Shown one piece after another: positions 15,664 to 22,882 of a stretch of 64,000 nucleotides of DNA. Every line of letters begins with the position of its first letter. The first letter of the stretch is position 1. The stretch covers positions 1-64,000 of the forward strand of contig NZ_CAKSZA010000008.1 of NCBI RefSeq assembly GCF_934525195.1, in the 5' to 3' direction. Below the pieces are notes generated by a model. The model was not told the DNA's origin, searched no databases, and saw only the letters and a program-made list of their open reading frames with translations. Position numbers and translations under genes: made by a program. The stretch is from an uncultured Eubacterium sp. (lineage in GTDB: Bacteria > Bacillota > Clostridia > Oscillospirales > Acutalibacteraceae).

Positions 15664-16887
15664 TTATTTACTTTTTGATTTTAATCTCTTTTTCTTTTCC
15701 TTTTTCGGAGGCTCGGCTTCCTTTTCGGGTGAGATTTTCCAAATATTAATTCTGCCTGCGTCATTGAAGGCTTTAAGCGTCATAACAGTCAATGGCACAA
15801 GAAACATACCGATAAATCCGAAAAGTTTAAGACCAAAGTAAAGTCCCATAAGAGTCACAATAGGATGAACTCCAAGTGAACTGCCGACAATCTTCGGTTC
15901 GATATACTGACGAATTACGGTGATGATAACATACAACAGGATAAGTCCGACAGCCTGCTTATAATTGCCGTAAACAAGCGAGAACAACGCCCACGGAATG
16001 AGGATACCGCCCGAACCCGCAACAGGCAAAATATCGAACACGGCGATTGCAAGTGCGATAACCGCAAAGTAGCTGTTTTTCATAATACCCATAAGCGAGA
16101 GAATCGAAAAACCGAGGAACAATTCGCTAAAAGTTATGCACATAATTATGCCGTAAGCCTTGAACATTGTGAGAATTGTTTTTGAAAAGACTTGCTTGAA
16201 TTCAACGAGTACATTCTTTTTGTCATCTGGAAGTTGTCTTTGTATAAATCTTACAATATAATCGTAATCTTTTGTGAAAAGTATCCAAGCAACAACGCCG
16301 ATAACTATACCGATGAGAATTGACGGAACGCCTTTTACAACCGAATAAACATTTGACACACCGGAGGTAAGCTTGTTTGTGAGATGACTCAAATCGAGAT
16401 TTGAAAGAAGTCCTGCCGAAGAAGCCGCACCCGCCGCTGCATCCGGTTGAAGCTTATCAAACCATTCGGTAATTGTGGTTGATACCGAACTGTAGACCGT
16501 CTTTGGCAAAAACTGCAAGGTGTTGAGCACCCAATTTTCCACCGTTGACAGGAATGATGAAATGTCCCTCAACTGTTCGGCAAGATAATTGATGAAGTCG
16601 GATATTTTTCCGAATATTGCCGCAAGAATAAATGAAAGAGGCACAATGATAACTGCGATAGAAGCCACTACCAAAAAAATCGACCAAAAGGTGTGCGCCT
16701 TTTTGTTTGTCTTTTTATCAAGATAACGAAGCGGTTTTTGTAGGATTACCGCAAAAAAGAACGACAGCAAAAACGGTGCTGTTATCCAAAACAGAAATTT
16801 AAAGAACACATAAATAAGTGCCAAAATAACTGCAACAAATGCAAAATCTATCAAAAACGCCCGTCTTTGTTCAACATGGCTGTTCAT
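15664..16887 (-). CDS. AI-2E transporter family permease (YtvI-like)
   Basis: 407 residues from ATG 16887 (AAAGGA ten bases upstream). The family pattern is paired N-terminal membrane helices (about 12-60), a third helix and a long loop region of about 100 residues, then a C-terminal cluster of helices with the conserved FDILPVAGSGGILIPWAL, followed by YIEPKIVGSSLGVHPIVTL. The tail is highly basic (KKEKKKRLKSKSK). Family members include the AI-2 exporter TqsA, Na+/H+ antiporters and the sporulation protein YtvI; the substrate cannot be told from sequence. Confidence 0.9.
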   Translation of the reverse strand: MNSHVEQRRAFLIDFAFVAVILALIYVFFKFLFWITAPFLLSFFFAVILQKPLRYLDKKTNKKAHTFWSIFLVVASIAVIIVPLSFILAAIFGKISDFINYLAEQLRDISSFLSTVENWVLNTLQFLPKTVYSSVSTTITEWFDKLQPDAAAGAASSAGLLSNLDLSHLTNKLTSGVSNVYSVVKGVPSILIGIVIGVVAWILFTKDYDYIVRFIQRQLPDDKKNVLVEFKQVFSKTILTMFKAYGIIMCITFSELFLGFSILSLMGIMKNSYFAVIALAIAVFDILPVAGSGGILIPWALFSLVYGNYKQAVGLILLYVIITVIRQYIEPKIVGSSLGVHPIVTLMGLYFGLKLFGFIGMFLVPLTVMTLKAFNDAGRINIWKISPEKEAEPPKKEKKKRLKSKSK

Positions 16888-16966
16888 AGCAAAAAAGTCC
16901 TTTCTGTTATTATATTTATATGATAACCCCAAAACCCGTTTCATTCAAGACTTTTTTAAAAAAATT

Positions 16967-16996
16967 AAGGATGTGTTCATAACAAAACACATCCTT
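16967..16996 (-). terminator. Terminator of the HMA/P-type ATPase operon
   Basis: A perfect 11 bp stem AAGGATGTGTT/AACACATCCTT, followed on the minus strand by AATTTTTTT. Confidence 0.92.
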
Positions 16997-17005
16997 GAGA
17001 AAGTA

Positions 17006-18901
17006 TCAAAGTTTTTTAACCGAAAGTGCACGAATTGCATTGAGTACGGCAAGCACCATAACACCGACATCGGCAAAAATCGCAACCCACATATTGGCAA
17101 TTCCGACAGCGCCGAGAATCAGGCACAAAGCCTTAACGCCGAGTGCGAAATAGATATTTTCGTTTACAATTCTGAGGCACTTAGATGAAATTTTGATTGC
17201 CTTTGAAATTTTCATCGGGTCGTCGTCCATAAGGACAATATCGGCAGCTTCAATGGCAGCGTCCGAACCGAGTGCTCCCATTGCAATACCTATATCTGCC
17301 CTTGACAAAACAGGTGCGTCATTGATTCCGTCACCGACAAAGGCAAGTTTTTCTTTTTCGCTTTTATCTGCAAGAAGTCGTTCAACCTGACTAACCTTGT
17401 CGGCAGGGAGAAGTTCGCTGTATACCTCGTCTGCACCGAGTTCTTTCGCAACTTCATCGGCAACTTTTTTTGAGTCACCTGTAAGCATAACGGTTTTTCT
17501 GACACCGCATTTTTTTAACTCTCTGACAGCGGAAACCGAAGTCGGCTTGAGTGCATCTGCAATAAGGATATATCCGCAATATTTGCCGTCAACAGCGACA
17601 TAAACAACCGTGCCGACCTTATCGCAAGCGGTGTATTCCACGCCTAATTTATCCATAAGCCTGCTGTTGCCAACTGCAACCTTTTTGCCGTCAACAATCG
17701 CAGAAACACCGTTGCCGCTGATTTCGTTTACATCAGAAATCTTTGAGGCGTCAATTTCCTTGCCGTAAGCATCCTTGATTGACCTGCTGATTGGGTGAGA
17801 TGAATAGCTCTCCGCATACGCTGTCAATCTGAGAAGTTCGCCCCTGTCAATGCCAATCGGTGCAATTTCCGTCACTTCAAATTTACCTTTTGTCATAGTG
17901 CCTGTTTTGTCAAACACAACGATTTTTGTTTTTGAAAGCGTTTCAAGATAATTTGAACCTTTTACAAGCACGCCCTCTTTTGAAGCACCGCCGATGCCTG
18001 CAAAGAACGAAAGCGGAATAGAAATAACAAGTGCGCAAGGACAGCTGATAACAAGAAATGTCAACGCACGATAAATCCAAGTAAGCCACATTGCCTCATT
18101 GCCGATAATCAGGCTGACAACAGGCGGAATCAAAGCAAGTGCAAGTGCGCCGCCGCAAACCGCCGGAGTGTAAATCCTTGCAAACTTTGAAATAAACTGC
18201 TCGCTCTTTGATTTTTTTGATGACGAATTTTCAACAAGGTCAAGAATTTTTGACACGGTTGACTCGCCAAACGGCTTTGTTGTGCGAATTCTTACTGTGC
18301 CCGAAAGATTGATACAACCACTGATGACCTCGTCGTTTTCTTTTGCATTTCTCGGCACACTCTCGCCCGTGAGAGACGAAGTATCAAGAGTTGTCGAACC
18401 CTCAACAATCACGCCGTCAATCGGGATTTTTTCGCCCGCCGACACAACGATGATTGAGCCGACCTCAACCTCGTCAGGGTCAACCTGCTGTGTTTTGCCG
18501 TCAATCTCAAGATTTGCATAATCGGGACGAATATCCATAAGTTCGGATATGCTCCGTCTGCTTTTGCCGACAGCATAGCTTTGGAACAACTCACCGATTT
18601 GATAGAAAAGCATAACGGCAACAGCCTCGTTATACGAGCCGTTTTCGTACACCGCAATGGCGACAGCACCGAGGGAAGCAACAGCCATAAGAAAGTTTTC
18701 ATCAAACACCTGACCCTTGATTATGCCCTTGAATGCCTTTTTGAGTATGTCATAAGAAATCACAAGATACGGCACCATATAAACGGCAAAACGCAAAATC
18801 CTGCTTGTTATCGGCACAAATTTTTCAAAAACGAACAAACCTGCAAACAGCACAGCCGTCACAATGATGCGAACAAGCATCTTTTTTTGTTTTCTGCTCA
18901 T
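17006..18901 (-). CDS. P1B-type heavy-metal ATPase (Zn/Cd/Pb type)
   Basis: 631 residues. ATP-driven metal export across the membrane. Visible hallmarks in order: actuator TGES, the metal-site CPC in SCPCALVIS, phosphorylation motif DKTGTMTKG, the HP locus SSHPISRS, and the hinge GDGINDAPVLSRADIGIAMG. The CPC with the surrounding sequence fits the ZntA/CadA group rather than the CopA group. The N-terminal metal-binding domain typical of the family is missing from this chain and is encoded separately by the 72-residue gene just upstream, 21 bases away. Confidence 0.95.
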   Translation of the reverse strand: MSRKQKKMLVRIIVTAVLFAGLFVFEKFVPITSRILRFAVYMVPYLVISYDILKKAFKGIIKGQVFDENFLMAVASLGAVAIAVYENGSYNEAVAVMLFYQIGELFQSYAVGKSRRSISELMDIRPDYANLEIDGKTQQVDPDEVEVGSIIVVSAGEKIPIDGVIVEGSTTLDTSSLTGESVPRNAKENDEVISGCINLSGTVRIRTTKPFGESTVSKILDLVENSSSKKSKSEQFISKFARIYTPAVCGGALALALIPPVVSLIIGNEAMWLTWIYRALTFLVISCPCALVISIPLSFFAGIGGASKEGVLVKGSNYLETLSKTKIVVFDKTGTMTKGKFEVTEIAPIGIDRGELLRLTAYAESYSSHPISRSIKDAYGKEIDASKISDVNEISGNGVSAIVDGKKVAVGNSRLMDKLGVEYTACDKVGTVVYVAVDGKYCGYILIADALKPTSVSAVRELKKCGVRKTVMLTGDSKKVADEVAKELGADEVYSELLPADKVSQVERLLADKSEKEKLAFVGDGINDAPVLSRADIGIAMGALGSDAAIEAADIVLMDDDPMKISKAIKISSKCLRIVNENIYFALGVKALCLILGAVGIANMWVAIFADVGVMVLAVLNAIRALSVKKL

Positions 18902-18922
18902 AAAGCCACTTCCTAACTCAAT

Positions 18923-19141
18923 TTAGAAGAAAATATCGCAATCGTCCTCAACTTTTCTGCAAGCCTTGAGAACCTGCTTCATAGTTTTCATTTCGTCTGC
19001 GCCCTCTTCAAATTCAACAATCATTTTGAGGAGCATAAAATTTACGGTTGCAGTTGCAACACCGTCAACCTTGTTTGCGGCATCCTCCATTTTGTTGGCA
19101 CAGTTTGCACAATCCACATCAATTTTGTATGTCTTTTTCAT
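18923..19141 (-). CDS. Stand-alone HMA metal-binding protein
   Basis: 72 residues, a single heavy-metal-associated domain. The metal-binding motif is DCANCANK at residues 10-17, replacing the usual GMTCxxC loop. A beta-alpha-beta pattern (VDGVATATVNFMLLKMIVEF) follows. The C-terminus has an acidic CRKVEDDCD that could give a third and fourth thiol ligand. It lies directly upstream of a P-type ATPase that lacks its own HMA domain, so it probably works as that pump's metallochaperone or detached N-terminal domain. Confidence 0.92.
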   Translation of the reverse strand: MKKTYKIDVDCANCANKMEDAANKVDGVATATVNFMLLKMIVEFEEGADEMKTMKQVLKACRKVEDDCDIFF

Positions 19142-19175
19142 TGTTATACCCTCAATTTCTTAAATTTAATTATTC

Positions 19176-19236
19176 AACATATGAACAACTATTCATATGT
19201 TCAACTGTATTATACCATATTATATGTCAATGTCAA
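19176..19236 (-). promoter_or_regulatory. Promoter with ArsR/SmtB-type operator for the metal ATPase operon
   Basis: On the minus strand TTGACA (19231-19236) and TATAAT (19209-19214) are 16 bases apart. Just downstream, covering the expected transcript start, is a perfect inverted repeat AACATATGAA-N6-TTCATATGTT (19176-19201), the form bound by ArsR/SmtB/CadC metal repressors. No arsR-type gene adjoins it in this window, so the regulator would be encoded elsewhere. Confidence 0.8.
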
Positions 19237-19255
19237 TAGAAAAGTTAAAAATAAA

Positions 19256-19288
19256 ATCCTCTCTGTTCAAATTACAAACAAAGAGGAT
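19256..19288. terminator. Bidirectional terminator below the DUF6472 gene
   Basis: ATCCTCT (19256-19262) and AGAGGAT (19282-19288) pair, with T-rich sequence on both strands. It separates the DUF6472 gene from the metal operon promoter. Confidence 0.8.
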
Positions 19289-19295
19289 AGTTTTT

Positions 19296-19481
19296 TTAAT
19301 TTTGTTTTCTTACAATGCCGTATTCTCCGACATCCTTGCGGTAATATTTGCACGGCTTGCCCTGACGCTCACGAATGAGAAGCTCGCCGTATTCGTCTTG
19401 GTCAAGTTGAAGGTCGCACATATTTGTATCGGCTTCCTCATCATAAACATTATACCAACAAGTATCACACAAATCAGCCAT
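19296..19481 (-). CDS. Small Cys-rich protein (DUF6472-like)
   Basis: 61 residues, beginning MADLCDTCWYNVYDEE and containing four further conserved-looking positions: MCDLQLDQDEY, then GKPCKYYR and a C-terminal GEYGIVRKQ. The Cys spacing (CxxC, C, C) suggests one zinc site. I recognise the pattern as the small DUF6472 family of gut Firmicutes, function unknown. Its start overlaps the stop of the SecB-like gene by one base, so the two are coupled. Confidence 0.82.
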   Translation of the reverse strand: MADLCDTCWYNVYDEEADTNMCDLQLDQDEYGELLIRERQGKPCKYYRKDVGEYGIVRKQN

Positions 19482-19888
19482 TAGTTGAGCATTTCTCCGT
19501 CATCGTTATTTTCAGGCTTACCTACAGCAACAGTGTCCCTATTGAGCTTCATCATAGGAATCATAAGACCCGGCATACCTGCCATTGATGTTGTGTTGTT
19601 GATGATTTGGCGAACAAACGGGAAAAGCTGGTCGAACGACTCAACATGAATGTCAGGCTTTTCATCTGTGTTTTCAAATGAGAATTCTGCCGCCATTTCA
19701 AGATTGATTTCGAACGGTTGCATATCCGCATCCTCAACTCTGAAGTGGAGAATACCCACGCATCTGTTTTCCGAATCAATATAATTCACATTGTATTTCA
19801 CATGATTTTGGAGCTTCAACTGAGTTCCGTTTTCAACCTTGTTTTCAAATTCAAGCGAATTAATCTTATAACCTTTCATTTCTATCAT
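19481..19888 (-). CDS. SecB-like protein
   Basis: 135 residues from ATG 19888, eight bases after CGGAGGT. The beta-rich pattern with KINSLEFENKVENGTQ, GILHFRVEDAD and the helical FDQLFPFVRQIINNTTSMAGMPGL near the end resembles SecB (export chaperone) homologues seen in some Firmicutes. In those bacteria SecB-like proteins may chaperone a toxin antitoxin pair or secreted proteins; neither partner is evident here. The similarity is clear in the C-terminal helix and weaker elsewhere. It is followed without a gap by the DUF6472 gene and preceded within 16 bases by the GH28 gene. Confidence 0.7.
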   Translation of the reverse strand: MIEMKGYKINSLEFENKVENGTQLKLQNHVKYNVNYIDSENRCVGILHFRVEDADMQPFEINLEMAAEFSFENTDEKPDIHVESFDQLFPFVRQIINNTTSMAGMPGLMIPMMKLNRDTVAVGKPENNDDGEMLN

Positions 19889-19904
19889 AATATTATACCT
19901 CCGA

Positions 19905-21281
19905 TTATTTTACCATTTTTACATTGTTGAGCTTTATGTCATCAACAAGCGAAGAAACCGCCTTGCCGTCAAATCTGACAAGCTCAAGATTTTCTACATT
20001 TTCGGCATCTATTGCGTGCTTGTAGCTGTCGCAAAGATTGCCCCACATTGTCTGAGTTTTTTCAATAAGCACATTTTTTGCATATCTGATGAAAAATGCG
20101 GAATTGTCGTATTTTTCAACTCCCCAATCAAGGCAAGGACGCAAATCATACATTCCGCAATCCCATTTTGATGTTTTGGTGAGAGTGATTTTGCAATTTT
20201 CAAAGGTGACATCTTCAATGATGTTTTCGGCATTGCCGTGGATGAGCACACCATTCTCGCCTTTTGCGGTGACATTAAAAAATCTAATATTTTTGATTGT
20301 GCCGCTTTTTGTATTTTCATCTCTGTTAAATGTCGTGATTACAACAGGCTCCGCCGTGCCCCACCAATCAGGACAAAATCTTCGTGTTTCGATAATAATA
20401 TTTGAATACGAAACATTTTCAACACATCCGCCGTCACGAATTTGGATTGAAAGCCCTCTGTTTGAGCGTGAAATAATACAGTTTGAAACAATAACATTTC
20501 TGAAATCGCCCACACCCTCCGTACCGATTTTGATTGCGGCAGAGGTTGAAACAAGAGTGCAACCGTCAATAATAATATTTTCGCACGGACCGTATTCGGC
20601 ATTGCCTTTGCTTGCCTTGAGGCAAATACAATCGTCCGCACAAGTTACATGGCAACCCAAAATTCTAACATTACTGCAATGGTCAGGGTCGATACCGTCT
20701 GAATTGGCAACATCCAAATCGTTGAGGATACGAATTCTGTCAATAAGAACATCATCACAGCCCGCCGGATGAAGAGTCCAAAACGGAGCGTCGACAACCG
20801 TGAATTCCTTGAATGTGATGTGATTGCTTTTTTCAACATACATAACGGTCGGACGAGGATAAAAGTCACCCGTCACATAGTATCTGTCCTTTCGCTGAAC
20901 AAATGCGTGACCGTTTGCATCAATAGTTCCCTCTCCGCTGATTGTGCAATTATCCGCTTCATAAGCATAGATGAACACAAAACTCGGCTTGCCTGTTACA
21001 GGATTACCGATAAGTGCGGTTTTTGGGTCGTTTATCAATTTATTCGGACGAATATATCCGTCAATATTACTTGTTGCTTTGAGCCTTGCACCTTTTTGGA
21101 TATGCAAATCGACATTTGCCTTGAGCTTGATTGAGTCACTGTAATAAACTCTGCCCGATGGCAAAACAACCTGTCCGCCTCCGTTTTTTGCGCAGTCATC
21201 AATAGCGTGCTGAATGGCAAAAGCATCATTGGTTTTGCCGTCGCCCTTTGCTCCGTATTGCAATATGTTATATATCTTCAT
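19905..21281 (-). CDS. Glycoside hydrolase family 28 (polygalacturonase-type)
   Basis: 458 residues from ATG 21281 (GAGGT eight bases upstream); the longer reading upstream is AT-rich nonsense. The first 30 residues (YNILQYGAKGDGKTNDAFAI) are the pectate-lyase superfamily start, then a right-handed parallel beta-helix. GH28 catalytic signatures are visible: NSDGIDPDH and CADDCICLK supply the three Asp residues, followed by GTEGVGDFRNV and RGLSIQIRDGG. There is no signal peptide, so it should act on imported pectic oligomers. No other pectin genes are adjacent. Confidence 0.93.
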   Translation of the reverse strand: MKIYNILQYGAKGDGKTNDAFAIQHAIDDCAKNGGGQVVLPSGRVYYSDSIKLKANVDLHIQKGARLKATSNIDGYIRPNKLINDPKTALIGNPVTGKPSFVFIYAYEADNCTISGEGTIDANGHAFVQRKDRYYVTGDFYPRPTVMYVEKSNHITFKEFTVVDAPFWTLHPAGCDDVLIDRIRILNDLDVANSDGIDPDHCSNVRILGCHVTCADDCICLKASKGNAEYGPCENIIIDGCTLVSTSAAIKIGTEGVGDFRNVIVSNCIISRSNRGLSIQIRDGGCVENVSYSNIIIETRRFCPDWWGTAEPVVITTFNRDENTKSGTIKNIRFFNVTAKGENGVLIHGNAENIIEDVTFENCKITLTKTSKWDCGMYDLRPCLDWGVEKYDNSAFFIRYAKNVLIEKTQTMWGNLCDSYKHAIDAENVENLELVRFDGKAVSSLVDDIKLNNVKMVK

Positions 21282-21392
21282 AAACCTGTACCTCAAGTTG
21301 TAATATACAATGTTATAATAACATATAAAATTTATATTTACAATATTTTTTAAATGATATATTATATACTTAATAATCAAACGGAGTGAAAT

Positions 21393-22172
21393 ATGGAAGC
21401 AAAGAAAAAAAGAATAGAATTGCTTGACGAGTTGAGGGGATTTGCGACATTGGCAATGATTGTGCACCACTTCTTTTTGGATGTCGGCGATATACTTCAA
21501 CTTGATTGGGGATACAAGATATTCAACGAGTTGTGCACCGTTCAGCCGATATTTTGGGCAATATTCATCATCATATCGGGAATATGCTCACGGCTGTCAC
21601 GAAACGCAGTTAAGCGAGGATTAATCGTGTTCGGTGCAGGATTGGTCATCACCTTTGTAACGGTTGTGATAATGCCAAGACTGATGGGGATTGACGGGGC
21701 ACAAATATATTTCGGCATACTTCACTGCTTGGGTGCTTGTATGATAATCACGGGATTGGCAATGCCGTTGATAGAAAAAATCGATGCACGAATCGGGGTG
21801 CTCATCTGTGCCGTGCTGTTTTCGGCAACATACGGAATAAGCTCCGGCAGTCTTTTGTTCGGCTTGATAAAATTGCCGACACCGTCAACGAACGCACTTA
21901 TGCCGCTCGGAATATTCAACAACAGTTTTGAAAGTGCGGACTACTTTGCACTTTTCCCGTGGCTGTTTATGTTTTTGATAGGAGCGTTTTTGGGAGAATA
22001 TGCCAAAGACGGAAAGTTCCCGAGTTGGACATACAAAAAACATTCAAAGGTGCTTGCCTTTGTGGGACGAAACAGTCTGTGGTTCTATCTTGGACATCAG
22101 GCAGTTTTGTACGCTATACTGTTCGCCTTTTTAAAAGGTGTTGAAATCTATTACAAATTAAAACTACGATAA
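21393..22172 (+). CDS. Membrane protein, heparan-glucosaminide acetyltransferase-like domain
   Basis: 259 residues, ATG 21393 after GGAGTG. About seven membrane helices. The N-terminal RIELLDELRGFATLAMIVHHFFLD has the HGSNAT/DUF1624 signature with the conserved RG and His, which in the eukaryotic enzyme is the acetylated residue. The C-terminal FVGRNSLWFYLGHQAVLYA is also typical. Bacterial members probably move acyl groups onto sugars at the membrane, but substrates are not established. It is divergent from the GH28 gene across a 111-base spacer, and upstream of trmB on the same strand. Confidence 0.85.
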   Translation: MEAKKKRIELLDELRGFATLAMIVHHFFLDVGDILQLDWGYKIFNELCTVQPIFWAIFIIISGICSRLSRNAVKRGLIVFGAGLVITFVTVVIMPRLMGIDGAQIYFGILHCLGACMIITGLAMPLIEKIDARIGVLICAVLFSATYGISSGSLLFGLIKLPTPSTNALMPLGIFNNSFESADYFALFPWLFMFLIGAFLGEYAKDGKFPSWTYKKHSKVLAFVGRNSLWFYLGHQAVLYAILFAFLKGVEIYYKLKLR

Positions 22173-22191
22173 TTAAGGAACGGTAAAAACT

Positions 22192-22866
22192 ATGAGAATG
22201 AGACACAAAAAGAACCTTGACGAAAGGCTCGACAAGGTGAGCGAATACTTAATCACATTGAGAAACGAAAGTTTGAACTTCAACGATGTTGAAAACGAAA
22301 AGCATCTTCTTGATTTGAAAGAACTTTTTGGCAACGACAACCCTGTATATCTTGAAGTCGGTTGCGGAATGGGCACATTCGGCGTGACATACGCAAAGCA
22401 AAATCCCGAAATCAACCTCATTTGCGTTGAAAAGGTGAGAGATGTAATCTGCACCGCTTGTGAAAAAGCAAAGGCAGAGAACTTGACAAACATCAAATTC
22501 TTGGACTGTGCAGCCGAATATCTGCCGTCTTATTTGCCGGCACACAGCATTAGTTTGATATTCCTCAACTTCTCTTGCCCATATCCAAAAAAGAGCCACG
22601 GCTGCCACAGATTGACAGCAGACAGATTTTTAGGCATCTACAAAGAGCTTATGACCGATGATGCGGCAATTTTTCAAAAGACCGACAATATGCACTTCTT
22701 TGAATTTTCGCTTGAAAGTTTCAGCAAAAACGGATTTGAACTTTCAAACATCAGTTTGGACTTACACAACAGCGACTTTGAGGGAAACATCGTGACCGAA
22801 TACGAAGCAAGATTTTCATCACAAGGCTTCCCTATTTACAGAGTTGAAGCAAGACTAAAAAAATAA
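22192..22866 (+). CDS. trmB: tRNA (guanine-N7)-methyltransferase, variant active-site motif
   Basis: 224 residues. Methylates G46 of tRNA using SAM. The start MRMRHKKN, SAM motif I (YLEVGCGMGTF) and the acidic VEKVRD are typical, as is the C-terminal TEYEARFSSQGFPIYRVEA. The motif normally read as NFSDPWPKxRHxxRRL, which includes a key Asp and Arg, is NFSCPYPKKSHGCHRL here. The Asp is Cys and one Arg is lost. Either this is a tolerated lineage variant or the activity is altered. It starts 19 bases after the acyltransferase gene. Confidence 0.88.
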   Translation: MRMRHKKNLDERLDKVSEYLITLRNESLNFNDVENEKHLLDLKELFGNDNPVYLEVGCGMGTFGVTYAKQNPEINLICVEKVRDVICTACEKAKAENLTNIKFLDCAAEYLPSYLPAHSISLIFLNFSCPYPKKSHGCHRLTADRFLGIYKELMTDDAAIFQKTDNMHFFEFSLESFSKNGFELSNISLDLHNSDFEGNIVTEYEARFSSQGFPIYRVEARLKK

Positions 22867-22882
22867 ACGAGATGATGTTATA

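Noticed and set aside
20089..20772. 227-codon frame antisense to the GH28 gene
   Set aside because: It overlaps the catalytic GH28 coding region throughout and shows no recognisable domain.
21282..21500. N-terminal extension of the GH28 gene upstream of 21281
   Set aside because: The added 73 residues are AT-rich codons (Ile/Tyr/Asn) without homology, and overlap the divergent gene's promoter and start; GAGGT favours ATG 21281.
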